A stretch of DNA of 64,000 nt, taken from Paenibacillus sp. FSL R5-0912 (GTDB taxonomy: Bacteria > Bacillota > Bacilli > Paenibacillales > Paenibacillaceae). Where the stretch lies: the NCBI RefSeq assembly GCF_000758605.1, contig NZ_CP009282.1:7564001-7628000 (forward strand), read 5' to 3'. Of the stretch, positions 50,357 to 58,578 are shown in pieces (within the stretch, counting starts at the first letter, position 1; each line of letters starts with the position of its first letter). A program made the translations under genes and the position numbers. The notes under the pieces were generated by a model, which worked only from the letters and a program-made list of their open reading frames with translations, made no database searches and was not told where the DNA came from.

Positions 50357-50366
50357 GCGTAAGATT

Positions 50367-50410
50367 TCCGTCCATACCCGGCATCATAAGGTCAATGACA
50401 CAAACGGACG
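50367..50410 (-). pseudogene. Remnant of a response-regulator receiver domain
   Basis: On the minus strand a short frame reads CVIDLMMPGMDG, the phosphoacceptor segment of a REC domain (codons 50367-50402). No start, stop or flanking domain remains, so it is a relic of a larger gene. Confidence 0.5.
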
Positions 50411-50485
50411 ATAACATTCCGCAGCCAGGAACCTTTCCCTTATTCGGGATACCGTTCACCTTGCACTATATAACGGTAAAATATA

Positions 50486-50509
50486 GAGGCACCCATAAAT
50501 GGGTGCCTC
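50486..50509 (-). terminator. Intrinsic terminator of the metal-transport operon
   Basis: A 10-base perfect stem GAGGCACCCA/TGGGTGCCTC with a 4-base loop, followed on the minus strand by TATATTTTACC. Confidence 0.8.
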
Positions 50510-50531
50510 ATGTCTGAAACAGTGATCCAAG

Positions 50532-51257
50532 TTATAGGATCAGGTTAAGACTAGCCTGATCCACTATGATAATCTTTCGTTGACCTACAAGCTTAATCCA
50601 TCCCTGTTCCTGGAACAAGGCAAGCTTGCGGCTTAGGCTCTCCTGCGTTGTCCCGATCATCACTGCTAGGTCTTTTTTACTTACGGGCAGTATTAACACG
50701 TTATTCTCCAGGCGGTCATTCTGCTGATCGTGCAGCATTTCCAGTAAGACCTTTGCGAGTCGTTGCTCAACATCATAGAGGGTAAGCTGCTCCAGTTTAT
50801 CTTCTGCCATTTCAATACGTTCTGTATACTTCTCAAGGAATTTAATCGCGATTCGGGGCGTTCTCAACATTAAATCACTGATAACTTTACCCTGAATCAG
50901 ACAAATCTCTGTGGGTTCCAATGCTTCAGCGGTATTAGTTAATATGGTATGACTGAACAAAGACAATTCCCCTGTGAAATCCCCCGGGCTAAGAATGCGC
51001 ACAATCTGCTCCTTACCTGCCGCAGAGAAGCGGGATATTTTCACACTGCCCCGGTGGACTATCCATAAATTCGCTGAGGAATGCCCGGGAGAGAAAATAA
51101 CTTCACCCTTTGTATACTGTTTGCTGATAGAGGCGTTCATCACCTCAGCCTTCTCTTCAGGCGATAAAATCTCCAGAATGGGCACATTGTTGATACATAA
51201 TGCCGGGGCCTGACCCGGAACATACGGCTTACTCACTGGACGATGATTGCAGTTCAA
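50532..51257 (-). CDS. Crp/Fnr family regulator, FNR-like with three Cys
   Basis: A 241-residue regulator: N-terminal Cys3 and Cys21 (in ALCINNVPIL), a cyclic-nucleotide-type barrel (EVIFSPGHSSANLWIVHRGS), Cys119 in EICLIQGK near the position of E. coli FNR Cys122, and a C-terminal helix-turn-helix (KKDLAVMIGTTQESLSRKLA). The recognition helix E-S-L-S-R matches FNR's E-x-x-S-R. An Fe-S, metal or thiol switch is plausible but unproven. It starts at TTG 51257, overlapping the ATPase gene by 29 bases, and is the last gene of the operon. An FNR-type site sits in the operon promoter. Confidence 0.85.
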   Translation of the reverse strand: MNCNHRPVSKPYVPGQAPALCINNVPILEILSPEEKAEVMNASISKQYTKGEVIFSPGHSSANLWIVHRGSVKISRFSAAGKEQIVRILSPGDFTGELSLFSHTILTNTAEALEPTEICLIQGKVISDLMLRTPRIAIKFLEKYTERIEMAEDKLEQLTLYDVEQRLAKVLLEMLHDQQNDRLENNVLILPVSKKDLAVMIGTTQESLSRKLALFQEQGWIKLVGQRKIIIVDQASLNLIL

Positions 51258-53115
51258 TACGGCTCCCCCTATTCTTGGTAGTGTATCGAGTTAAACGCAT
51301 CGCATTAAGAATGACTAACAACACACTCAATTCATGCACAAGCATACCGGAAGCCATGAATACATTACTGGTTAACACACCGATTAACAGCGTCACGACG
51401 GTGGCTACAGCGAAGTAAATATTTTGCCGGATATTATTCATTGAAGCACGACTAAGGCCCAGCGCGTATGGAAGGTTCATTAGGCGATCTGACATAAGTA
51501 CCATATCGGCAGTCTCCATCGCGGCATCGGTTCCTGAACCGCCCATAGCAATCCCTACATCGGCAACGGCCAGAGCAGGAGCATCATTCACACCATCACC
51601 AACCATAGCCACAATATATTCTTTTTGCAGATCCTGTACTATTCTAACCTTATCCTCAGGCAACAGCTCCGCATAATACTGATCTATTCCAAGTTCACCC
51701 GAGACAGCAGCAGCCGAGCGTTCATTATCACCGGTTAACATAACCACCTTGTGAACACCCGACCGTTTCAGTTGATGAATAAGTGCATAGGCATCCGTCC
51801 GTAAGACATCTGCAATAGAGATTACTCCTAATACCCGTTCATCATCAGCGGCAAAGACGACCGTCTGTGCTCTATTCTCCTCTTGAGCTACGTAGTCGGC
51901 TATTTCCTGATCATATTGAATGCTGTAGTCTGCCAATAACCTGCGATTTCCAATATATAGATTCGACCCTTCAACTGTAGCAGCTATCCCTTTGCCAGGC
52001 AACGCCTTGAACTGTTCTGCAGGAATAATCCTGGAAGCGGATCTCGACGCAGCTTCTGCAACAATAGCTCTAGCCAAATGATGCTCAGAGGCATATTCTG
52101 CACGGGCTATCATCTGAAGGAGCTCATTCTCATTCAGGTGTATGGCGTTGATTCGCGTAACCTGTGGTTTGCCGGCAGTGAGTGTGCCCGTTTTATCAAA
52201 GGCAACCACTTGAACGAATCCCGCCTTTTCTAACGTCTCGCCACCTTTAAACAGGATGCCGTTCCTCGCACCTTTACCAATTCCGGCTACGATGGAGACC
52301 GGAGCAGAAATAACCATGGCACCCGGGCAAGCAATAACTAATAAAGTCAGTGTTAATTCAACATTTCCAGTACTGATATACACGATAATAGCCAATATAA
52401 AAATAGCAGGAGTGTAGTACCTGGCGAATCTCTCAATAAATTTCTGCGTGGGCGCTTTCGATTCCTGTGCTTCCTCAACCATATTTAGAATCCGGGCAAA
52501 GGTTGTGTCATCACCGACCTTCTCAGCAATAATCTCTAAATACCCATGCTCAATGACCGTTCCGCTGAACACTATTGCCCCTTTTTCTCTACTGACCGGA
52601 ACAGATTCTCCTGTAATTGCTGCTTGATTGATCGTAGCTTTTCCCTTGAGAACTGTACCATCTGCCGGAATCTTCTCACCGGGACGGACCAGGACAATCT
52701 CTCCTTGGATCACCTCATCAGGAGATACCTGAACCTCTATCCCGTCGCGCATTACTGAAGCCATCGCAGGTGCCAAATCCATCAAGGCTTTCAATGAAGA
52801 ACGGGTCTTCTCCATAATTCTCGCTTCAAGATAGGAACCGAAGATGAATAGGAAGGTAACGGCTGCCGCCTCCCAGTATTCCCGGATCATGATGGCGCCT
52901 ATGACGGCGATCGTAACGAGTGCCTCAATCCCCAATATACGATAACGTAAAGCTTGAAAGGCATTCTTCATAATGGGATAGCCCGCAAGGAGCGCAGCTG
53001 TAATCATAAGAATATCAGAGGACAACTCCAGCACATTCCCTAATTTCATTACAAAAGATATAGTGATAAGCAGCCCGGTAATGCCTATAATTCTCTCCTT
53101 ATTTTGTCTGGACAT
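51229..53115 (-). CDS. Heavy-metal P1B-type ATPase (CPG variant)
   Basis: A 628-residue ATPase with about eight membrane helices. It has the actuator TGES, phosphorylation site DKTGTLT, ATP-binding HH (ASEHHLARAI; the P1B HP position reads HH) and GDGVNDAP hinge. The transmembrane metal motif reads CPG rather than the usual CPC (ACPGAMVISAP). It has no N-terminal HMA domain, which the separate protein at 53128-53343 may supply. It should expel a metal such as Zn, Cd, Co or Fe; the ion is unknown. ATG 53115 lies eight bases from AAGGGG. Confidence 0.9.
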   Translation of the reverse strand: MSRQNKERIIGITGLLITISFVMKLGNVLELSSDILMITAALLAGYPIMKNAFQALRYRILGIEALVTIAVIGAIMIREYWEAAAVTFLFIFGSYLEARIMEKTRSSLKALMDLAPAMASVMRDGIEVQVSPDEVIQGEIVLVRPGEKIPADGTVLKGKATINQAAITGESVPVSREKGAIVFSGTVIEHGYLEIIAEKVGDDTTFARILNMVEEAQESKAPTQKFIERFARYYTPAIFILAIIVYISTGNVELTLTLLVIACPGAMVISAPVSIVAGIGKGARNGILFKGGETLEKAGFVQVVAFDKTGTLTAGKPQVTRINAIHLNENELLQMIARAEYASEHHLARAIVAEAASRSASRIIPAEQFKALPGKGIAATVEGSNLYIGNRRLLADYSIQYDQEIADYVAQEENRAQTVVFAADDERVLGVISIADVLRTDAYALIHQLKRSGVHKVVMLTGDNERSAAAVSGELGIDQYYAELLPEDKVRIVQDLQKEYIVAMVGDGVNDAPALAVADVGIAMGGSGTDAAMETADMVLMSDRLMNLPYALGLSRASMNNIRQNIYFAVATVVTLLIGVLTSNVFMASGMLVHELSVLLVILNAMRLTRYTTKNRGSRIELQSSSSE

Positions 53116-53127
53116 ATGCACGGCCCC

Positions 53128-53343
53128 TTATTTAAAGCTTAGAATGGGAAATCCAAGATTAGTGATAACTTTACTCACACCCGCAGAATTGATAATAGTC
53201 TCATTGTGGCTCACCTTCACCTTGCTTGAAGTGAATAGAACCTTTACCTCGGATACGCCGTCTTTATGGGTTAAGGCTGTTTCGATTTTCTTAATGCAGC
53301 CGGGACAAGTAAGCTGCTCTAATTGAAAAGTTGTTGTTGTCAT
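53128..53343 (-). CDS. Heavy-metal-associated (HMA) domain protein
   Basis: A 71-residue ferredoxin-like metallochaperone with the metal motif LTCPGCIKKIE (CxxC) near residue 12. CopZ-like proteins of this size pass metal to P1B ATPases; here it would supply the ATPase 12 bases downstream, which lacks its own HMA domain. First gene of the chaperone-ATPase-regulator operon. Confidence 0.88.
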   Translation of the reverse strand: MTTTTFQLEQLTCPGCIKKIETALTHKDGVSEVKVLFTSSKVKVSHNETIINSAGVSKVITNLGFPILSFK

Positions 53344-53386
53344 TGTAGGGCCCCCTTAAAAAGTAAGTTATCTTCTTGTTAATCAC

Positions 53387-53428
53387 AGTATAGATGCAAT
53401 CTTGTTTTGTTAAATTGATCTGGATCAG
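53387..53428 (-). promoter_or_regulatory. FNR-type box and -10 of the metal operon
   Basis: TTGAT-CTGG-ATCAG (53415-53428) matches the FNR consensus TTGAT-N4-ATCAA at nine of ten positions. On the minus strand a TATACT -10 (53387-53392) predicts a start at about 53380, so the box is centred at -41.5, the class II activator position. Confidence 0.72.
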
Positions 53429-53446
53429 AATTTGGAATCATATCAT

Positions 53447-53492
53447 AAGAAATAACGCCGCCAAGAGCTTAACCTTGGCAGCGTTATTTCTT
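53447..53492. terminator. Long terminator hairpin between GntR gene and metal operon
   Basis: AAGAAATAACGC and GCGTTATTTCTT pair outside an inner CCAAG/CTTGG stem. The 3' arm supplies a T-rich tail in either direction. Confidence 0.78.
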
Positions 53493-53500
53493 GTGATATG

Positions 53501-53866
53501 TCAATAAATCTTCTTCAGCAGCCCCATCACTTCATCCAGGGTGAGGCCAAAGGACTTGTAGTAGGAGGTGTCGATCTCCATTTGCTTCAGGACCATTTCG
53601 TTGCGTATCCGCAGCATCTCCCCCCGCGAGAATTCCGCTACAAAACAGCCTTTACCTGTTACCGTATTGATCAAACCGCTCCGCTCAAGCTCTTCCCAGG
53701 CTTTCTTAACGGTGATCACACTAACATGCAGCTCCAGGGCTGCCTGCCGGATGGGCGGCAGACAATAGCCGCTTTCCAGCTCCCCCTTCAGAATTTGCGC
53801 GCTGATCTGTTCGTAAAGCTGCTGATAAATCGGTTTCTCCGATGTGTTCGAAATTGTTACATTCAT
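53501..53866 (-). CDS. GntR family regulator, YtrA subfamily
   Basis: A 121-residue protein that is mostly a winged helix: N-terminal YQQLYEQISAQILKGELESG, then LPPIRQAALELHVSVITVKK, and a short helical tail (LTLDEVMGLLKKIY) typical of the YtrA subgroup, which controls ABC exporters. It overlaps the permease stop by 4 bases. It probably binds the inverted repeat at 55386-55408 and represses the operon. Confidence 0.88.
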   Translation of the reverse strand: MNVTISNTSEKPIYQQLYEQISAQILKGELESGYCLPPIRQAALELHVSVITVKKAWEELERSGLINTVTGKGCFVAEFSRGEMLRIRNEMVLKQMEIDTSYYKSFGLTLDEVMGLLKKIY

Positions 53867-54519
53867 AATATCTCCACTTTCAGAAATCTCTTTACCGCTA
53901 TCTTATAGGCAATCAGCGTGAATGCAATAAAAATTAGAATAGCCGCTATCAGAATGGATAGCTGCAGTGCCGTATTATCCGTCCCTGAGCCATAGAAAAT
54001 GTCGTTAACCCAAGGACTTTGGATTCCAGCCCATTGGGCCACTCCGGCAAAAAGGATAGCGCCTGTAGTGGATGCGGTCGTTGCCGCTCCATACTTATAC
54101 GCCGTCTTGTAATACATGGATATGAATAGGATGTTAAAGATCGCCAGCATGATGAAACATAATCCCCAAAAACCCATATACGGCGGATAGAACATGTAAG
54201 TCAAATGAGGATACAAGCGAAACGTAAAAATACTGAAGATCATGGCGATGAGAAGATGCATGAGTTCAAGAATGACAATAACGGTTACCCGGGACTTCAC
54301 GATATCTAATTTGGTCACAGGCATCATCGTGCTGAACATCAGATCATTCTGACTCTTGAACCCGCCAAATATGTTCGGTACCGTTAAGAAGCAGAAATAC
54401 AGCGGCACGAGAAAATAGACCCAACCGGGGATAAGCATTAATCCGCCTAAAATAAAGGGTAAGGCGAAGAACCAGGGATTTACGCCTAATTTCAAATCCT
54501 TCATCACCAAATTATACAT
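53863..54519 (-). CDS. ABC-2 type exporter permease
   Basis: A 218-residue permease with six helices (LGVNPWFFALPFILGGLMLI, then FTLIAYKIAVKRFL at the end). ATG 54519 is used because AAGGAG lies seven bases upstream; it overlaps the ATPase stop by 8 bases. It forms an exporter with that ATPase, controlled by the adjacent GntR protein. Confidence 0.8.
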   Translation of the reverse strand: MYNLVMKDLKLGVNPWFFALPFILGGLMLIPGWVYFLVPLYFCFLTVPNIFGGFKSQNDLMFSTMMPVTKLDIVKSRVTVIVILELMHLLIAMIFSIFTFRLYPHLTYMFYPPYMGFWGLCFIMLAIFNILFISMYYKTAYKYGAATTASTTGAILFAGVAQWAGIQSPWVNDIFYGSGTDNTALQLSILIAAILIFIAFTLIAYKIAVKRFLKVEIL

Positions 54520-55366
54520 ATACATTCTCCTTTTTCGCAAAGTAGATCATGATTTCATCAAGACTCGGCGTGGTTGCCCGCAGGCTGGAGGATGGATCAA
54601 TGTCTTTGGCATGAATCAGTCCGGTAAAGCCAAACGAGTTGATTTTGTAGGAAATCAAATGCTCCTTCACTTCGTTTAATTGGGCTTCGCTGCCGCTGAG
54701 CAAACGGTAGGACTCCTTTAACTCGTTTTTCTCCGAGCTGGCAATAATTTGCCCTTGTTCAATGAAGGTTATATAATCCGCACATCGTTCTAAGTCGGAG
54801 GTAATATGCGTAGAGAAAAGAATGCTGATCTCGCCGCCGGTGATAAGCTCCTGAAAGATATCGAGCAGATCGTCTCTGGAGACCGGATCGAGTCCGCTGG
54901 TCGGCTCATCCAGGATGAGCAGCTTGGCGCCATGCGATAAAGCAAGGGCCAAGCTGTACTTTACCTTCATTCCTCGGGACAGCTCCGCTATTTTTTTGTT
55001 CTCATCCAGCTTGAACCGCTTGAGATAATTGTAGTAAGTTTCATCATTCCAATTCTTATAGAACTTCTTGGTGATATCGGTCAGCGTCTTGATCTTGCTG
55101 CGTGTATAGAAATCGATATCACCGAATGCGCATCCGATTTCCTGCTTCAATTCAATCTCGTGATCAGCGATGTTCTTGCCAAGAATGTATATCTCGCCGC
55201 TATCCACATGAACCATATTCAAAATCGATTTAATCGTGGTCGTTTTACCGGCGCCATTGGCTCCGATGAACCCCATAATGTAGCCCTTCTCCAATTGAAA
55301 AGATACATCCTTGATTTGAAAGTGCGGATATTTTTTATTTAAATTTCGAACATCTAATGCCAGCAT
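54512..55366 (-). CDS. ABC transporter ATP-binding protein (BcrA/YtrB-like)
   Basis: A 284-residue ATPase: Walker A GANGAGKTT, signature LSRGMKVKYSLALAL, Walker B LLILDEPTSGLDP, and switch FSTHITSD. The C-terminal ~80 residues (LKESYRLLSGSEAQLNEVKE onward) are typical of the YtrB/BcrA-type group. First gene of the ATPase-permease-GntR operon. Confidence 0.88.
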   Translation of the reverse strand: MLALDVRNLNKKYPHFQIKDVSFQLEKGYIMGFIGANGAGKTTTIKSILNMVHVDSGEIYILGKNIADHEIELKQEIGCAFGDIDFYTRSKIKTLTDITKKFYKNWNDETYYNYLKRFKLDENKKIAELSRGMKVKYSLALALSHGAKLLILDEPTSGLDPVSRDDLLDIFQELITGGEISILFSTHITSDLERCADYITFIEQGQIIASSEKNELKESYRLLSGSEAQLNEVKEHLISYKINSFGFTGLIHAKDIDPSSSLRATTPSLDEIMIYFAKKENVYV

Positions 55367-55385
55367 ACCCTACCTCCTTAATAAA

Positions 55386-55408
55386 TTGTGTATTCCGTGT
55401 ATACACAA
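55386..55408. promoter_or_regulatory. Operator of the GntR-controlled ABC operon
   Basis: Eight-base inverted arms TTGTGTAT (55386-55393) and ATACACAA (55401-55408) are separated by seven bases, with an inner palindrome GTGTATACAC. This resembles GntR/YtrA-type sites and lies 20 bases before the ATPase gene. Confidence 0.72.
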
Positions 55409-55470
55409 TGTATCATGAGGCTTTGGAAAAAGTCAACGGGTACAACAAGCAGTACAGCATATGAGCTGAC

Positions 55471-56727
55471 TTATGCGGCACTAACCGATGATGCATCCTT
55501 GCGCTTGCGCCGGAAGAAAGGCTTGCCTTTCGACCATTGGATGAACGGCTGCTCTATGATATAATAAGAGACTGCCGCCGCCGCATACGAGATGACGAGG
55601 ACAGTTACACTGATGCCGAGCCAGCGCCACACATCCCGGATCCCGGAATAGTGATAATCCGCTATCCCGTACTTCTCGATTAGCGTGATGAACAAGTAGT
55701 GCCAAATATACAGGCCGAACGAAAGCTTCGCGGTAAACCGGAAAAAGCGGTTATCCAGTAAACGCCCTATGATGACGCTGAACGGTGCTGACAGCAGCAC
55801 GATTCCGAACAAAATGGCATACGCCGGGAAGTAATAGGGCTGGTGCTGGAGGCTGAAGTCAAATTCGCCCTGGTGGCGCATACGCCAGATCAATAGACCG
55901 GCAAGACCCAACGCGGCGGCTCCGGCTGCATCGAACACCCCAAGCTTGCATAGCCGCTCCACCTTAGTGCCAAGCTGCATGAACGCGGTCGTTATACCCG
56001 CCGCCAGGATACCGATAGCGAAGTGGCCGAAGAATCCCACGGGATTGTAATTCGGCATCCAGAATTTCGCACCGCCAATCTGGCCATAATCCCAGCCCCG
56101 TCCCTGCCCGCTTGGCGTAAACCAATGATGGACAAGGGAGTTTATAGCAAGCACCAACCCAAACGTGACCACCCAGAACAAGATCGCTTTCCCGAACGAA
56201 CGCCGCTTGCCGAGCACAAACAATACAGCCATAAACAAAGGCATAAGCAAGTAGCTAAACACCTCGAAGCTGATCGACCAGAACGGCCCATTCAAGTCAG
56301 ACGGGAAAAAGGTTGTATAGTGGAAGCCTGACGTAAACGTGAACCCCGTGAGGATTCGCCGCCACAAGAACTCCGTAGGAATGTCCAGCCTCCATACGAG
56401 CAACAGACATACCAGGAAGGATACATAGAAGCCGGGCATAATTCTTGCAGCGCGGCGTACAGCATATGTCCGGATGGACGGATACGGCTTATTTTCCAGA
56501 TAAGCGCTCCAAAAGGGGAACGACAGCAAAAATCCGCTTAACAGGAAAAACAAGCTGACCCCGCTGTTTCCAAGCAAGAGAACCGACTGCACTTCTTGAA
56601 GCCAGGGCTTTTGTGCGGGCATCACCAGCTTTTGTGACAGATGATGCAGAATGACGGACAGGCAGGCGATCGCACGAATGCCATCCGCTCCCGCTAACCG
56701 GGTACGGCCTAACTGAATCTTGGACAT
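55471..56727 (-). CDS. Acyltransferase 3 family membrane protein (OafA/YrhL-like)
   Basis: A 418-residue membrane enzyme with about ten helices. It begins LAGADGIRAIACLSVILHHL, with the catalytic His in ILHH, and contains LLSGFLLSFPFW and RRAARIMPGFYVSF, where the Arg residues of the conserved RxxR-like motif lie. Such proteins O-acetylate cell-surface polysaccharide or peptidoglycan. The extracellular SGNH domain is absent. Single gene. Confidence 0.88.
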   Translation of the reverse strand: MSKIQLGRTRLAGADGIRAIACLSVILHHLSQKLVMPAQKPWLQEVQSVLLLGNSGVSLFFLLSGFLLSFPFWSAYLENKPYPSIRTYAVRRAARIMPGFYVSFLVCLLLVWRLDIPTEFLWRRILTGFTFTSGFHYTTFFPSDLNGPFWSISFEVFSYLLMPLFMAVLFVLGKRRSFGKAILFWVVTFGLVLAINSLVHHWFTPSGQGRGWDYGQIGGAKFWMPNYNPVGFFGHFAIGILAAGITTAFMQLGTKVERLCKLGVFDAAGAAALGLAGLLIWRMRHQGEFDFSLQHQPYYFPAYAILFGIVLLSAPFSVIIGRLLDNRFFRFTAKLSFGLYIWHYLFITLIEKYGIADYHYSGIRDVWRWLGISVTVLVISYAAAAVSYYIIEQPFIQWSKGKPFFRRKRKDASSVSAA

Positions 56728-56829
56728 CAGCTACATTCCCTCTTTTCTTCAATAACTTGATTTCAGGCACTCACATATTTCCATATATAATAGAAAAATC
56801 CTTCAACGATCCAGGAATAATTCCGCGCA

Positions 56830-56862
56830 CAAAAAAAGAACCTTCCGCACCGGGAAAGTTCT
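56830..56862 (-). terminator. Intrinsic terminator of mqo
   Basis: On the minus strand GAACTTTCC pairs with GGAAGGTTC (one G-T pair), followed by seven U. Confidence 0.85.
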
Positions 56863-56871
56863 CACCTGTTC

Positions 56872-58392
56872 CTATGAATGCTTTACCTTAATCTGCTGCA
56901 CAGGCTCCCCTGGTCCATTCGTCAGACCGAGCGACTCTGCTGCCAAAGTATCGATTTTGTTCAAGAGCTCTGTGTTGCCCTGCAGAGACAGGCCGTAGGA
57001 AGGGATCATTCGTTTGATCTTCGGCTCCCAGGCTTCAATATGCTGCGGGAAGCATTTGCTGATGACCTCCAGCATGACAGAAACGGCGGTAGAGGCTCCA
57101 GGAGAGGCACCAAGCAATGCGGCTATCGAGCCATCGGCGCTGCTGATCACCTCCGTACCGAATTGAAGCGTACCTTTGCCGGCAGCTGTATCTTTAATAA
57201 TCTGCACACGCTGGCCCGCCACCACCAGATCCCAATCCCCGCTTGTGGCGTTCGGGACAAATTCCCGCAAGGCTTCCATCCGCTGCTCTTTCGACAGCAT
57301 GACTTGCCCGATCAAATATTTGGTCAATGGCATATTCTTGGCGCCTGCCGCCAGCATCGTGACGAGATTACCCGGCTTAACGGAGGTGACCAGATCAAAC
57401 ATCGAGCCGTACTTCAGAAACTTGGGCGAGAAGCCGGCAAACGGTCCAAAGAACAATGATTCTTGCTTGTCGATTACCCTTGTATCCAGATGTGGAACAG
57501 ACATTGGAGGCGCACCAACCGCTGCTTTACCGTATACCTTGGCATGATGCTGTGCCACAATCTCCGGCTTCCGGCACACCATGAACAGTCCGCTTACCGG
57601 AAATCCGCCAATCCCTTTGCCCTCCGGGATACCGGATTTCTGCAGCAGATGCAGGCTCCCGCCTCCGCCCCCGATGAAGACGAATTTCGCTGTATGGCGC
57701 TCAGCAGCGCCGTTAGCATTCCGTACCTTGAGCTCCCAGGACCCGTCCTTCGTGCGCTTAAGGTCCTCAACCTGATGGTTGAATCTGATATCGACGTTGT
57801 TGCTCTGCAAGTGGCCGAACAGGCTGCGTGTCAAAGCGCCAAAGTTAACATCCGTTCCCGATTCCATTCGGGTGGCCGCCACCGGCTGGCCGAGTGTCCG
57901 GTTCTTCATCATAAGCGGCATCCATTTCATCAGCTGCGCCGGATCAGCGGAGAATTCCATCCCTTGAAACAGCGGATGCCTTGAAAGCGCTTCAAATCTT
58001 TTTTGTAAAAAGGTTACGTCTGTCTGTCCTTCTACAAAGCTCATATGTGGTACGGGTACGATAAATTCCTGCGGATCTTGTATGCGTCTGCTGTTCACCA
58101 GATAAGACCAGAATTGCTTCGAGAACTGAAATTCCTCATTCACCTTGATAGCCTTGCTAATGTCGATAGATCCATCCGGCTGCTCCGTGGTGTAGTTAAG
58201 CTCGCACAATGAAGAATGCCCCGTTCCCGCATTGTTCCATTCATTGGAGCTCTCCTCCCCGGCACCTGCACGCCGCTCAAACACAGTGATTCTCCAATCA
58301 GGCACCAATTCCTTAAGCAGTGAACCCAGTGTTGCACTCATGATTCCGGCACCAATTAAAATCACATCTGTTTTGGTCTGTTGGTTGCTCAT
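56872..58392 (-). CDS. mqo: Malate:quinone oxidoreductase
   Basis: A 506-residue FAD-dependent membrane-associated dehydrogenase that oxidises L-malate to oxaloacetate and passes electrons to the quinone pool. FAD motif VILIGAGIMSATLGSLL at the N-terminus, AGEESSNEWNNAGTGHSSLC with conserved Mqo residues, FIGGGGGSLHLLQKSGIPEG, and ISSADGSIAALLGASPGAST near the end. Length matches the family (about 500). Single gene with its own terminator. Confidence 0.96.
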   Translation of the reverse strand: MSNQQTKTDVILIGAGIMSATLGSLLKELVPDWRITVFERRAGAGEESSNEWNNAGTGHSSLCELNYTTEQPDGSIDISKAIKVNEEFQFSKQFWSYLVNSRRIQDPQEFIVPVPHMSFVEGQTDVTFLQKRFEALSRHPLFQGMEFSADPAQLMKWMPLMMKNRTLGQPVAATRMESGTDVNFGALTRSLFGHLQSNNVDIRFNHQVEDLKRTKDGSWELKVRNANGAAERHTAKFVFIGGGGGSLHLLQKSGIPEGKGIGGFPVSGLFMVCRKPEIVAQHHAKVYGKAAVGAPPMSVPHLDTRVIDKQESLFFGPFAGFSPKFLKYGSMFDLVTSVKPGNLVTMLAAGAKNMPLTKYLIGQVMLSKEQRMEALREFVPNATSGDWDLVVAGQRVQIIKDTAAGKGTLQFGTEVISSADGSIAALLGASPGASTAVSVMLEVISKCFPQHIEAWEPKIKRMIPSYGLSLQGNTELLNKIDTLAAESLGLTNGPGEPVQQIKVKHS

Positions 58393-58578
58393 ATTCTACC
58401 GTCCTTCTACCCTACGATTTGCAGGAAGGATGCAGGCACTCCTGCTCTGGCACGCATAACTTGGCCACACACCTGCTTAGGATCAATCCTGATCTTAGTG
58501 TATCACTATTGAATATAAATTTTAAGATTTATCTAATATTTTATGAAAACAATGTTTATGGAAAAGCCTCCTAACCGC

